In this document: positions 26,076 through 34,701 of the stretch, one piece after another
Numbering within the stretch: position 1 is the stretch's first letter
How the letters are laid out: each line of letters starts with the position of its first letter
From: Bacteroidia bacterium
GTDB taxonomy: Bacteria; Bacteroidota; Bacteroidia; NS11-12g; UBA955
Direction of reading: 5' to 3'
Assembly (NCBI GenBank): GCA_030158725.1
Contig: JAOASJ010000025.1
Span: forward strand, 1 to 64,000
Length of the DNA stretch: 64,000 nt
Translations under genes and position numbers: made by a program
Notes under the pieces: generated by a model
Told to the model about the DNA's origin: nothing
What the model saw: only the letters and a program-made list of their open reading frames with translations
The model's database searches: none

Positions 26076-27332
26076 CTATCCGAAAAATGCTTTTTGACGC
26101 TTAGCCTTAACTTCTAATACCGGCTCTGGAGTCACAATTAATTTCTCAATTGGTACAATTGGGTTGGAGATTGATTGATTGAAAAATTCGTCAATTTTTA
26201 TATTGTTCTCATTCGAACGAACATTTTGAAACTTGTATAAATTATTCTTTTTGTTGTTAAAAGACGTGTTTAAATACAAACCAACTATTCCTTCAATTTT
26301 ACTTAATTCCAATACCTCAGATTCCATTAATACACTTATTGATTTCTTCTGTTGAAGTATATCAGTATGGTGACTTAATTCAAAAAAGTCAACGAATCCT
26401 TTATTTTGAATTTGCTTAATAATGCTATTGTTGGCTATACTGCCACTATCTATATTCAGATTCAACTTAAAGTTCTTGCTAAATATAAAATTAGATACAA
26501 TTTTTTGTTTTGAATTTAAACGTTTAAAGTTGATCTGTTCGTTATACAATTCTCTTAATTCAACTTTCATTGCAACCACATCTTCCTGAATTGAAGTAAG
26601 TAAACTTTTTATTGCCTTAATAGGATCCAATGTTTCCAAAGTCCAATTTTGATACAAGCTTGATTCCAAATCTAATTTTTGAAAGATATTTCCATATTGC
26701 TTCCAAAGTTGATAATTTAGATATAATAGAATTTGACGTTTATTCGAAAAACTGAATTTATTAAATGCATGCCAATCTAAAACGGAAAACAAGATGGTTT
26801 CAAGTGGCGAATACCCTTTAAAATCTTCCGCCCATTGTTCGAAAACAAGTTTTAAATCTTCAGGACATGATGCCGATTCTGGTGCTTGATTAGAAAATAA
26901 ATCAAAACTGTTATTTTGTTCTGCTTCTTCACTAAATAAAATACATTCATAAATTGATGATGTATTTTGTATAGTATGCAATCTAAAATTATCAATTGAT
27001 TTAAAATACTGCTCGGTTTCCTTTTTTATTAATATATTCCTACTAAGCTTCGTCTCCAAGTATTCTGGAATCAACAAAGTGTCAATGTTGGAATTAACCA
27101 AACAAGCATAATATGCAGATTTCTTTTTATAAGTCTTTTCTAAAAAGTTTCTTTTGAAAGTCTCGTTTAAGGGTATGTTTTTAAATAAACTTGAAATGGA
27201 TTCAAGTTCTTCATTTACCAACTTAAAATCGTTGGAAAATATCTTGTGTAACTGTTCAAAAATTAAATGATCCCTCATGGCTCTATGGCACAAAATTCGT
27301 TTACTTAAATCTAATTTTAAATCAATGTTCAT
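26076..27332 (-). CDS. degenerate Fic-fold protein, catalytic motif lost
   Basis: A 418-residue cytoplasmic protein that I read as a divergent Fic-family member. Residues 72-113 resemble the Fic N-terminal helix region, with CLVNSNIDT at the place of the usual SSxIEG-type segment. Residues 157-214 match the Fic core pattern (P-x-D-L...W...H-A-F then the HPFxDGNGR position): here it reads N191-K-F-S-F-S-N-K-R199, keeping F, N and R but losing His, Pro, Asp and Gly. The core ends ILLYLNYQLWKQYG. Residues 268-318 resemble the winged-helix tail of Fic proteins (INFKRLNSKQKIVSNFI...GFVDFF). Without the catalytic His it should not transfer AMP. The fold assignment is inference from pattern; function unknown. 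Confidence 0.55.
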   Translation of the reverse strand: MNIDLKLDLSKRILCHRAMRDHLIFEQLHKIFSNDFKLVNEELESISSLFKNIPLNETFKRNFLEKTYKKKSAYYACLVNSNIDTLLIPEYLETKLSRNILIKKETEQYFKSIDNFRLHTIQNTSSIYECILFSEEAEQNNSFDLFSNQAPESASCPEDLKLVFEQWAEDFKGYSPLETILFSVLDWHAFNKFSFSNKRQILLYLNYQLWKQYGNIFQKLDLESSLYQNWTLETLDPIKAIKSLLTSIQEDVVAMKVELRELYNEQINFKRLNSKQKIVSNFIFSKNFKLNLNIDSGSIANNSIIKQIQNKGFVDFFELSHHTDILQQKKSISVLMESEVLELSKIEGIVGLYLNTSFNNKKNNLYKFQNVRSNENNIKIDEFFNQSISNPIVPIEKLIVTPEPVLEVKAKRQKAFFG

Positions 27333-27645
27333 TTCATGTACGCTTCAAATTATTAACAAAAAAGATGACTATATTGTATAAATCAAATAAAACATTGATA
27401 TTAATACACACTTTGGTGTACAATAAAATAATCACCTTGAAAAGCTAGAGAATAACATTCTCATTTTTAGTCATTCATATTGAAACTCTAATGAATGACT
27501 AAATACATAATTTGGATACAAATATTCTAAATAGTAAGTACGCATTTTTTCTAATGTGTAAGCAATTCTTCAATTTTTGGTACATTGTTTGTAATACACT
27601 ACAAATCAAGTACTAAACTTTAAACTAAAAACTCTTATTTAATTA
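27333..27645. other. 313-base intergenic region with a perfect inverted repeat
   Basis: This AT-rich spacer separates the divergent Fic-fold and STAS/SEC14-like genes. It contains no convincing coding frame and no full TAnnTTTG box at the expected distances. Its only clear structure is the 13-bp inverted repeat at 27466-27503. Confidence 0.7.
27466..27503. repeat. perfect 13-bp inverted repeat (operator or hairpin)
   Basis: TTTAGTCATTCAT (27466-27478) and ATGAATGACTAAA (27491-27503) are exact reverse complements around a 12-base spacer. The arm centres are 25 bases apart. It sits midway between two divergent genes, where a dimeric regulator site would be expected, and is not followed by a T-run on either strand, so a terminator is less likely. 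Confidence 0.75.
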
Positions 27646-28032
27646 ATGGAATACACAAATAATGTTCTGAAACCGTTTCACATCACCGAAGATAAAATTC
27701 TGGAAGTTTTATATAAAGATGATGTTGTTGTTACCCTAGATGAAATGAAATTTCTATTAGATGATTTATATAAATTCACAGGCAAAAAGCGACTAAAACG
27801 TCTGATTGTAATCTCTAAAAATGCTAAAATGGATTTAGCAGCACGCATTTATCTTCAAGAAAGTAATAAAGACAACAAAGACCTCATTGCAGCTGAAGCT
27901 ATTGTGGTTTATTCACTGACACAAAAAATGACAACAAATTTTTATTTGAAATTCATTAAAGATATTTACCCTTCTAAATTCTTTACAGATATTGAAAAAG
28001 CCAGAGATTGGCTACACAAACACAATCAATAA
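27646..28032 (+). CDS. STAS/SEC14-like (DUF7793-type) protein
   Basis: A 128-residue cytoplasmic alpha/beta protein. The pattern of a short strand (ILEVLYKDDVVVTLDEM), helix, strand (KRLIVISKNA), helix, strand (AAEAIVVYSLTQKM) and then FYLKFIKDIYPSKFFTDIEKARDWL matches the small STAS/SEC14-like proteins common in Bacteroidota. These proteins usually have no known ligand. It is divergent from the Fic-fold gene across the inverted repeat and converges on hflX with a seven-base overlap of the coding ends. Confidence 0.65.
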   Translation: MEYTNNVLKPFHITEDKILEVLYKDDVVVTLDEMKFLLDDLYKFTGKKRLKRLIVISKNAKMDLAARIYLQESNKDNKDLIAAEAIVVYSLTQKMTTNFYLKFIKDIYPSKFFTDIEKARDWLHKHNQ

Positions 28033-29180
28033 TTCTCGGAAAAAAGCTCGACTATTTTTTGTTTAAAACCTAAAATATTGGTTTTACTAGTAGCGGAAAT
28101 AAATACTACTGGAGCGTGCTCCTTACTAATCCAACTTCTTTCAAATTCAGTAAGTACCGTATCAGGATTGCTCTCCAAATAAGCATCAATTTTATTAAAA
28201 ACCAATAGCGTTGGTTTGTCTTTAGCTCCAATCTCAAATAATGTCTGCTTTACCAATAACATTTGGTTTTCAAACTCAGGATTTGAAATATCAATTACAT
28301 GAATCAAAGCATCTGCCTCTATCACTTCTGCTAAAGTACTTTTAAAACTTTCAATCAATAATGTTGGCAGTTTTCTAATGAAACCAACCGTATCACTTAA
28401 AAGAATTGGAATATGTCTTCCTTCTGTTCTATGATCTTCTAAAACAACTTTACGAACTGTAGAGTCGAGGGTTGCAAATAATTTGTTCTCGGCTAAAATA
28501 TCTGCATTGCTCAATAAGTTCATTATTGTGCTTTTGCCAACGTTGGTATAACCAACCAATGCTACCCTTTTCTTATCAAATCTATTCTGCCTTTGAACAT
28601 AATTCTGTTTTTCAATTAAGGCCAAACGTTCTTGAAGTTTAGTAATATTGCTTCTAATAACCCTTCTATCCGTTTCAATCTCTGTTTCACCAGGACCTTT
28701 CATACCAATACCACCCTTTTGCTTTGATAAGTGGGTCCACATTTTAGTTAAACGTGGTAGCATGTACTGATTCTGAGCAAGCTCAACTTGGGTCTTGGCT
28801 TGTGCTGTTTTTGCATTTTTTGAGAAAATATCAAGAATTAACATGCTTCTATCAAGAATTTTGACATCTTTGATAACACGCTCAATATTCCTGATTTGAG
28901 AAGGACTTAACTCATCATCAAAAATAACCATATCCGCACCTTCAACTTTTACCATAGTTTCCAATTCGCCCAATTTGCCTTCTCCCAAAAAAGTTCTTGG
29001 ATCAGGATATTCTAAATTCTGGGTTATTCTCCCTTTAGTAATAGCTCCTGCAGTTGTTGTTAATGCTTCTAATTCGTCTAAATAATCCTTCAGATGATTC
29101 TCTCTATCACCTTTACGATGCACCCCAACTAGAATTGCTTTTTCGGTCTTAACATCGTTATAAAAATATGCAGGTTTCAA
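28026..29180 (-). CDS. hflX: GTPase HflX
   Basis: A 384-residue ribosome-associated GTPase that splits or rescues stalled 70S ribosomes under stress. The N-terminal HflX domain is about residues 1-190 and includes GGIGMKGPGETEIETDRR. The G domain follows: G1 GYTNVGKST, G3 DTVGFI, G4 NKID, G5 SATS. Full length for Bacteroidota. The start is a TTG at 29180 (KPAYFYNDVKTEKAILVG); no ATG gives the conserved N-terminus. A minus-strand -7 box lies about 30 bases upstream. Its 3' end overlaps the convergent STAS-like gene. Confidence 0.95.
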   Translation of the reverse strand: MKPAYFYNDVKTEKAILVGVHRKGDRENHLKDYLDELEALTTTAGAITKGRITQNLEYPDPRTFLGEGKLGELETMVKVEGADMVIFDDELSPSQIRNIERVIKDVKILDRSMLILDIFSKNAKTAQAKTQVELAQNQYMLPRLTKMWTHLSKQKGGIGMKGPGETEIETDRRVIRSNITKLQERLALIEKQNYVQRQNRFDKKRVALVGYTNVGKSTIMNLLSNADILAENKLFATLDSTVRKVVLEDHRTEGRHIPILLSDTVGFIRKLPTLLIESFKSTLAEVIEADALIHVIDISNPEFENQMLLVKQTLFEIGAKDKPTLLVFNKIDAYLESNPDTVLTEFERSWISKEHAPVVFISATSKTNILGFKQKIVELFSENY

Positions 29181-29191
29181 TAAATATTAAT

Positions 29192-29199
29192 TATTTTTG
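29192..29199 (+). promoter_or_regulatory. -7 box (TATTTTTG) for the secreted hypothetical gene
   Basis: TAnnTTTG on the + strand, 47 bases before the GTG start at 29247. It pairs with the minus-strand hflX box at 29210. Confidence 0.4.
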
Positions 29200-29209
29200 T
29201 AATCAACTA

Positions 29210-29217
29210 CAAACATA
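29210..29217 (-). promoter_or_regulatory. -7 box (TATGTTTG) for hflX
   Basis: Minus-strand TAnnTTTG, leader about 25 bases to the TTG start at 29180. The plus and minus boxes lie ten bases apart, so both genes start from nearly the same DNA. Confidence 0.5.
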
Positions 29218-29246
29218 GTATTTTAGCCCTTTATTTCCGGCATTTA

Positions 29247-30716
29247 GTGAAAATTTACAACAAAATAAATCGCCTCGCTCTGATTCTAACTTTCTTGGCT
29301 TTTTTAGCTTCACAAAATTGCTTTTCCCAACAAATCCTGTGGGCAAACAAAAACAACCTAGATAAAAAAACTGATTTCACTAAAGTTATTGGTCAAAATA
29401 AATTTGGAGTATACGTTCTAAAACATAGAAATAGCAGTTTTAGACGGTATTTTTTATTAGAATATTTTGATAAAAGAATGAATCTTTTAAAGAGTAAAAC
29501 CTTCAAAATACCTAATTCAGAATTAGAAAAAATAGTAGTTACTCCCAACAATATTATTGCTTTTTCTAAGGAATATTCAAAAGGAAATTTAAGTCGGTTA
29601 TTTTACCAAATCATAGATTCGAATTTTACCGCCTCTGAGGCACACACCATTGTGAATTTTGACAATCCAGACATTGAAATGTCAGATATTAGGATTGAAT
29701 ACAATTCAACAAAAAATAAATTTTTAATCTGGTATTTAAGCAGTGAAGATGGTAAAAGTAATTTGAACTCTTTTCTCTTGCACAATAGGAAAATAAGCAA
29801 AAACTTCACTCCGGCAATTAATTGCAAACTAGAGAATTTCTTCATTGGTGACGCTTTAATTGACGACACCGGAAACTTATATCTGATTTACTCAAAATCC
29901 GAAAAATTCAAAAGTAAATTGGCTATTGATTTTGAGCACCGTTTATATGCATTTAACCTTTCCAATAATTCAAATATAGATATTAAGATTAACGAGGATA
30001 ATACATTCTTAAGTGCCTATAAATTGTCCTATAACAAGGCATACTCTGAAGTTTTGGCCTTTGGATTGAATGGTGTTTCAGATGAAGACGAAAACAAAGG
30101 TTATTTTTCAATTAGAATAAAATGTTCCAATTTTAACGTCTTGTCTAAAATAAACAAAGACTTCGACCGCAAATTGGTGAGCCAAGTATTAGGTCTGAAA
30201 AACGAACAAAAAGGAGAACAACTCAATAAATTTAAAATAAAAAAAATAATACCCAAATTAGATGGGGGTATGTTAGCGATTTGCGAAAGGATGTTTATTA
30301 CGACTCAAAGTGACGTCTTCTACGTCAACGGAATTCCTCAAAGTACCTATGCTAGAATTTTTAATAATGATGAAGTTTTAGTACTAGATTTGGACTCTAA
30401 TGGCAATCCAAATTGGTTTGATATCGTCAATAAAAACCAATCCTCAATTAATGATGGTGGTTATTACAATGGAATCGTTATAATGGTTAACGATGCGGAA
30501 ATAAATATTCTATACAATGATAGGCTAAGCGCAAATGCTGACATTATACAAGTGAGTTACAAGGCAAATGGAGAACATTCTAAGAAAATATTGTTGAATA
30601 ATGACCAATATTACGCTTTGCTTATCCCCTCGGAATACAATCAGGTTACAGCCAACAGTATTGTCCTTCCTATCAATCAAAATCGAGATTTCACATTTAT
30701 AAAACTACTGTATTGA
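29247..30716 (+). CDS. secreted protein of unknown function, propeller-like
   Basis: A 489-residue exported protein. The GTG start at 29247 gives a good signal peptide (KIYNKINRLALILTFLAFLASQNCFSQ). The mature part is a series of short beta strands with repeats such as FGVYVLKHRN, FLIWYLSSED and NLYLIYSKSE, suggesting a beta-propeller; there is no T9SS tail. No family recognised. Its last codons overlap the start of the DUF6427-like membrane gene, so the two are co-translated and may work together. Confidence 0.65.
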   Translation: MKIYNKINRLALILTFLAFLASQNCFSQQILWANKNNLDKKTDFTKVIGQNKFGVYVLKHRNSSFRRYFLLEYFDKRMNLLKSKTFKIPNSELEKIVVTPNNIIAFSKEYSKGNLSRLFYQIIDSNFTASEAHTIVNFDNPDIEMSDIRIEYNSTKNKFLIWYLSSEDGKSNLNSFLLHNRKISKNFTPAINCKLENFFIGDALIDDTGNLYLIYSKSEKFKSKLAIDFEHRLYAFNLSNNSNIDIKINEDNTFLSAYKLSYNKAYSEVLAFGLNGVSDEDENKGYFSIRIKCSNFNVLSKINKDFDRKLVSQVLGLKNEQKGEQLNKFKIKKIIPKLDGGMLAICERMFITTQSDVFYVNGIPQSTYARIFNNDEVLVLDLDSNGNPNWFDIVNKNQSSINDGGYYNGIVIMVNDAEINILYNDRLSANADIIQVSYKANGEHSKKILLNNDQYYALLIPSEYNQVTANSIVLPINQNRDFTFIKLLY

Positions 30717-31678
30717 TACGTTTTTTTTCACATACCTTTAACCAAACTATTTTATTTCTATTTTTATTTACAATTGTAATTAGAACCACTGGGTTATTGG
30801 TGCCATACATAAACACCACACAAACAATCAATATTAGCTATTTATCAGAGTTTTTTAGATTGTTAAATTATTACCCAATTGTAGGATTTTCAATATCAAC
30901 CATATTCGTCTTTATTACCGGATTAATTTTTAATAGAATATGTGTTAAACATGAGCTAATTATCTTCCCATCTTATTTACCAGCTTATTTCTTTGTATTA
31001 TTAAATTCTGTTTTTGTTGACCAATTTTATGCAGGTCCAGTAATCTTCGTCAACTTTTTTATGATAGTTTCCTTGGGTGCCATTTTGAACTTATTTCAAT
31101 CTGAAAACCCAAGTATTGCTATATTTTCTGCTTCAACTTTGGCAGGTCTAAGTGCATTGTTAAATATGACTTATGTTGCCTTCTTTATAGTTGTTCTAAT
31201 CGGAATAAATATTTTTAGGCAATTTAATTTTAGAGAAAATATTTCAGCTTTAATTGGCTTTTTAATGCCCTTGTATGTTGGCACAATGGTCAATTACTTA
31301 ATCAACGGAAACTTTTTGCCGTTTTACCTCTTTTTCCCTGATTATGGAAATTTCAACAACCAATATTGGGCGCTTTATTCAGCACTCCCAAGTATTGGAT
31401 TGGTTGGTATATTGGCATTCTTTAGGATGTACAGAAACTTCTTTCGAAACTCCACAAAGCAAAGAAGATTTATACAATTTATGATGATTTTCCTCATCAC
31501 TACACTAGTTTTAGTAACCACAGGAAAACAAAATCCTAGGCAAGAATTCTCATTTGTTACGATACCCTTAGCCTACGCATTTACATTTTACTTTGCCAAT
31601 AGCAAAATAAACATACTAAAAGAAATAGTAAATATCCTTTTAATTATTTCCATCTTGTACTTTAGATGGTATCATTAA
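30713..31678 (+). CDS. DUF6427-like integral membrane protein
   Basis: A 321-residue inner-membrane protein with about nine helices. The order of motifs (IRFFSHTFNQTILFL at the start, a PSYLPAYFFVLLNSVF segment, VIFVNFFMIVSLGAI, NIFRQFNFRENISALIGFLMPLY) matches the Bacteroidota DUF6427 family, whose function is unknown. It starts with a TTG that overlaps the previous stop (ATTGA), so it is translationally coupled to the secreted hypothetical protein. No signal of transport specificity is visible. Confidence 0.6.
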   Translation: MIRFFSHTFNQTILFLFLFTIVIRTTGLLVPYINTTQTINISYLSEFFRLLNYYPIVGFSISTIFVFITGLIFNRICVKHELIIFPSYLPAYFFVLLNSVFVDQFYAGPVIFVNFFMIVSLGAILNLFQSENPSIAIFSASTLAGLSALLNMTYVAFFIVVLIGINIFRQFNFRENISALIGFLMPLYVGTMVNYLINGNFLPFYLFFPDYGNFNNQYWALYSALPSIGLVGILAFFRMYRNFFRNSTKQRRFIQFMMIFLITTLVLVTTGKQNPRQEFSFVTIPLAYAFTFYFANSKINILKEIVNILLIISILYFRWYH

Positions 31679-31679
31679 T

Positions 31680-32261
31680 TTATTTACCAATAGCCTTTAA
31701 AAACTCTGCATCACCAGGTTTCACATTTGAACCAAAATAATAAACCAATTCGCCAGTTGGACTAATTATAAATTTATTAAAATTCCATTTGATTTCAAAA
31801 TCACCTGAACCATTTAATGTTTTCTGGGTCAACCAAGCATATAAGCTGCTCTGACTTGAGCCTTTAACATCTAATTTTTCTGATAGTGGGAAAGTAACCC
31901 CATAATTCTTTTCGCAAAAACTTCCAATCTCCGCAGCAGTTCCTGACTCTTGTCCCCCAAACTGATTACATGGGCAACCTAAAACAACTATATTACTATC
32001 TTTGTATTTGCTATAGAACGCTTGTAAATCCTTGTATTGTGGGGTAAAGCCGCAAGCGCTTGCAGTGTTTACTATTACAACATATTTGCCTTTGTAATCA
32101 GACATTTTTATTACGCCTTTGCCATCCAAAGTATTCACACTTAGATCATAGAATGATTTTGTGCTATTGGTGGTAGTAGTGGCTTCTGCTTTTTTAGATT
32201 TTCCTACAAAGCAGGAAGTGATTAAACTTAGTATTCCCATTATATAAATTGTATTTTTCAT
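31680..32261 (-). CDS. lipoprotein glutathione peroxidase-family peroxidase
   Basis: A 193-residue exported thiol peroxidase. A signal sequence ending LITSC (Cys 17) makes it a lipoprotein, so it works in the envelope. The GPx fold shows the peroxidatic Cys in NTASACGFTPQY, the CPCNQFGGQE motif (Gln of the catalytic tetrad) and WNFNKF (Trp and Asn). Being the Cys type, it probably reduces peroxides with thioredoxin-like partners rather than glutathione; that is family knowledge. It converges on the DUF6427 gene with one base between the stops. Confidence 0.9.
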   Translation of the reverse strand: MKNTIYIMGILSLITSCFVGKSKKAEATTTTNSTKSFYDLSVNTLDGKGVIKMSDYKGKYVVIVNTASACGFTPQYKDLQAFYSKYKDSNIVVLGCPCNQFGGQESGTAAEIGSFCEKNYGVTFPLSEKLDVKGSSQSSLYAWLTQKTLNGSGDFEIKWNFNKFIISPTGELVYYFGSNVKPGDAEFLKAIGK

Positions 32262-32271
32262 AATTAATGAA

Positions 32272-32279
32272 CAAAAATA
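32272..32279 (-). promoter_or_regulatory. -7 box (TATTTTTG) for the peroxidase gene
   Basis: Minus-strand TAnnTTTG, ten bases upstream of the ATG at 32261. Confidence 0.55.
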
Positions 32280-32306
32280 GATAATAAGTGTTTTAAAAAA
32301 TGCAAA

Positions 32307-32747
32307 ATGGAAGAAAACGATGATTTTATTTATGATCCTTTAAAAAGCGATGCTATTTACCAAGGGGTAGATAAATTTTCGCCTATTCCTTTATCGGTTT
32401 CTTCCCCTAAGATAGAACCAATCGATAAAAGGCTTGTTAAAGCAACAGCTTTTGAAACCATGCAACTCCAAGCCAATCAACAAATATTAATGTTGAAAAA
32501 GCAAGCTGACTTGATTATAGAACAAGCTAGATTGATTGAGGAAAGATTGGTTATCTCAAGAAAAATTTATGAAGCAGATTTAAATTTTGAACCAGTAGTT
32601 GGAACAGTTTATCATGTTTATGAAAACAAAGGCAAAACTGTATTATCAATTATATCTCCAAATGAATGGGGTAAAAAACAAGCCTACGAAAGGCATGTTT
32701 GTTCGGCTAGATTATTAGCTGACAAAAGTTGGGAACTGTTGAAATAA
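32307..32747 (+). CDS. DUF2452 domain protein
   Basis: A 146-residue cytoplasmic protein. A disordered N-terminus is followed by a helix rich in Gln/Leu/Lys (FETMQLQANQQILMLKKQADLIIEQARLIEERL) with coiled-coil character, then a beta-rich end (GTVYHVYENKGKTVLSIISPNEW). This layout is that of DUF2452 proteins, found mostly in Bacteroidota; function unknown. It is divergent from the peroxidase gene. No clear -7 box is seen in its 45-base upstream gap. Confidence 0.8.
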   Translation: MEENDDFIYDPLKSDAIYQGVDKFSPIPLSVSSPKIEPIDKRLVKATAFETMQLQANQQILMLKKQADLIIEQARLIEERLVISRKIYEADLNFEPVVGTVYHVYENKGKTVLSIISPNEWGKKQAYERHVCSARLLADKSWELLK

Positions 32748-32774
32748 TTTAAAACACCAACTTAAATTATCCTA

Positions 32775-32782
32775 TATCTTTG
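32775..32782 (+). promoter_or_regulatory. -7 box (TATCTTTG) for the flippase cluster
   Basis: TAnnTTTG whose TTG (32780-32782) is in frame and imitates a start. Transcription beginning a few bases later leaves the GTG at 32789 as first codon. Confidence 0.6.
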
Positions 32783-32788
32783 TCCTCC

Positions 32789-34234
32789 GTGGGACTAATT
32801 CGCAAACTAGCATCTCAAACAGCAATTTATGGTCTAAGTTCAATGCTTGGCAGGTTTATCAATTTCTTATTGGTAATTCCTCATACCCAGTATTTAAAAA
32901 CAGTAAATGCATATGGTGATATAACTACCATATTTTCATTCATGGCCTTTTTTAATGTCATTTTAACATATGGAATGGAAACGTCCTATTTTAACTTCAT
33001 AAGAAATGGGAAAGATTCTAAATTGGTTTACAGCAACGCTCAAAAAAGCATATTATTTACTACCCTTATTTTTTCGATTTTTGTCTTCCTTTTTGCTGCT
33101 CAATGTGCCGAATTTATAGGATATAGAGGTCAAACAGAATATGTATACATTTGCCTAATATTTCTAGTTTTTGACACCTTATCTGCCCTTCCCTTTGCTA
33201 AACTTAGATATGAAGAAAAGCCCTTAAAATATGCAACTATTAAACTCATTAACATTGGGGTAAATATTTCTTTAAATTTACTTTTCTTAAAAGCTACTCC
33301 TCCTGTTTTTGCGCAACTTGACCAAGTTTCCTTAATACTTATTGCTAATGCAATTGCTAGTTTTATTTCATTTCTAATTTTAGCCCCAATTGTTTTTCAA
33401 ATTAACAAGCCTTTTGATACAACACTTTTTAAAGAGATGTTAAAATATGCTTGGCCCTTAATTTTTGTAGGGTTGGCGGGTATTGTAAATGAAACTCTAG
33501 ATAGAACATTGTTAAAAAAACTTTTGCCAGAAAGTGAAGGATCATATCAAAATGGAATCTATGGTGCTTTTTATAAACTGACAATGGTTATGACAATGTT
33601 CGTTCAAGCTTTTAGATTTGCTGCCGAACCATTGTTCTTCAAACAAAAGGAATCAAAAGACACTAGAGAAAATTATGCTTTAGTTATGTATTGGTTTATT
33701 GCTGTGTGCACTTTTATTTTCTTGGCTTGTGTATTTTTTATAGAGCCTTTGGCCCATTTATTTATCAAGAACCAAACTTTCTTCGAAAATCCTGATGGAC
33801 TCTATATTGTCCCAATTCTTTTATTGGCTAATATGTTTCTTGGGATTTACTATAACCTTAGCGTGTGGTATCGATTTACAAACAACACCCATTTAGGTGC
33901 AATATTAGCAATCTCAGGAGCGGCACTGACCATTATTTTGAATATCGCATTAATCCCTGTTTGGGGATTTGTTGCTTGTGCATGGATTACATTGTTGGTT
34001 TACGCATTAATGAGTATTGCTTCATATATCCTTGGCCATCGTTATTACCAAATCCCTTATTACTTAGGTAAATACGTATTATTAATACTAATTTCAATAA
34101 GTATTTGGTTGATATCTAAAGAGGTAATTTGTCAAATTCATGTCAAAAGCGTAGAAATAATAATATACTTAGTTCTACTTGCGTTGATGTTGTTGATAAT
34201 TTGGTTGTTACAACCTAAGCGAAAAATTACTTAA
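32789..34234 (+). CDS. oligosaccharide flippase (Wzx/MATE-like)
   Basis: A 481-residue inner-membrane protein with 12-14 helices of the polysaccharide transporter branch of the MOP superfamily. Typical features are [24 protein letters not shown] near the start, conserved charged residues in loops ([14 protein letters not shown]), and [13 protein letters not shown] before the last helices. It likely flips lipid-linked glycans or a lipid carrier across the inner membrane. The GTG at 32789 is chosen over an in-frame TTG at 32780 that lies inside the -7 box. It opens an envelope cluster and is followed after 20 bases by dut. Confidence 0.86.
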   Translation: MGLIRKLASQTAIYGLSSMLGRFINFLLVIPHTQYLKTVNAYGDITTIFSFMAFFNVILTYGMETSYFNFIRNGKDSKLVYSNAQKSILFTTLIFSIFVFLFAAQCAEFIGYRGQTEYVYICLIFLVFDTLSALPFAKLRYEEKPLKYATIKLINIGVNISLNLLFLKATPPVFAQLDQVSLILIANAIASFISFLILAPIVFQINKPFDTTLFKEMLKYAWPLIFVGLAGIVNETLDRTLLKKLLPESEGSYQNGIYGAFYKLTMVMTMFVQAFRFAAEPLFFKQKESKDTRENYALVMYWFIAVCTFIFLACVFFIEPLAHLFIKNQTFFENPDGLYIVPILLLANMFLGIYYNLSVWYRFTNNTHLGAILAISGAALTIILNIALIPVWGFVACAWITLLVYALMSIASYILGHRYYQIPYYLGKYVLLILISISIWLISKEVICQIHVKSVEIIIYLVLLALMLLIIWLLQPKRKIT

Positions 34235-34239
34235 ATTTG
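34232..34239 (+). promoter_or_regulatory. -7 box (TAAATTTG) for dut
   Basis: TAnnTTTG overlapping the flippase stop (TAA at 34232-34234). Its TTG (34237-34239) is in frame with dut and imitates a start codon. Confidence 0.5.
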
Positions 34240-34254
34240 CCAACCTCTAGTATT

Positions 34255-34689
34255 TTGAAAGTTAAGATCATCAATCAAGGAGCTTATCCTATTCCATCCT
34301 ATCAGACAGAACAATCTGCAGGTGCTGATTTATATGCTAACATTTCAGAAGCTATAAGTATTAAACCATTTGAGCGCACATTGGTGCCTACTGGCTTAAT
34401 AATAGAATTACCCATTAATTTCGAAGCCCAAATCAGACCAAGAAGTGGTTTAGCTTTTAAACATGGTATCACAGTACTTAATTCGCCAGGAACAATAGAC
34501 GCAGATTACAGAGGTGAAATAAAGGTACTACTTATAAACTTAGGACAAGAAGAATATCAGATTCAACCTGGAGAAAGAATAGCCCAAATGGTCATTGCAA
34601 GTTGTGAACAAGCACATTTTACTGTTGAAACAGAACTTAGCACAACCGAGAGAGGCGCAGGTGGATATGGACATACAGGAAATAAATAA
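34255..34689 (+). CDS. dut: dUTP diphosphatase
   Basis: A 144-residue trimeric dUTPase that hydrolyses dUTP to dUMP, protecting DNA from uracil and feeding thymidylate synthesis (thyA is also in this window). All five motifs are visible: [39 protein letters not shown] and [10 protein letters not shown] (usual RGxGGFGSTG). The start is the TTG at 34255, which gives the typical N-terminus [17 protein letters not shown]. The TTG at 34237 adds six atypical residues and is part of a promoter box. It sits inside an envelope gene cluster. Confidence 0.93.
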   Translation: MKVKIINQGAYPIPSYQTEQSAGADLYANISEAISIKPFERTLVPTGLIIELPINFEAQIRPRSGLAFKHGITVLNSPGTIDADYRGEIKVLLINLGQEEYQIQPGERIAQMVIASCEQAHFTVETELSTTERGAGGYGHTGNK

Positions 34690-34701
34690 TTTAGAATTTA
34701 A

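Noticed and set aside
27365-27448. A 27-codon plus-strand frame in the intergenic region
   Set aside because: No promoter box, no conserved feature and the length is expected by chance in AT-rich DNA.
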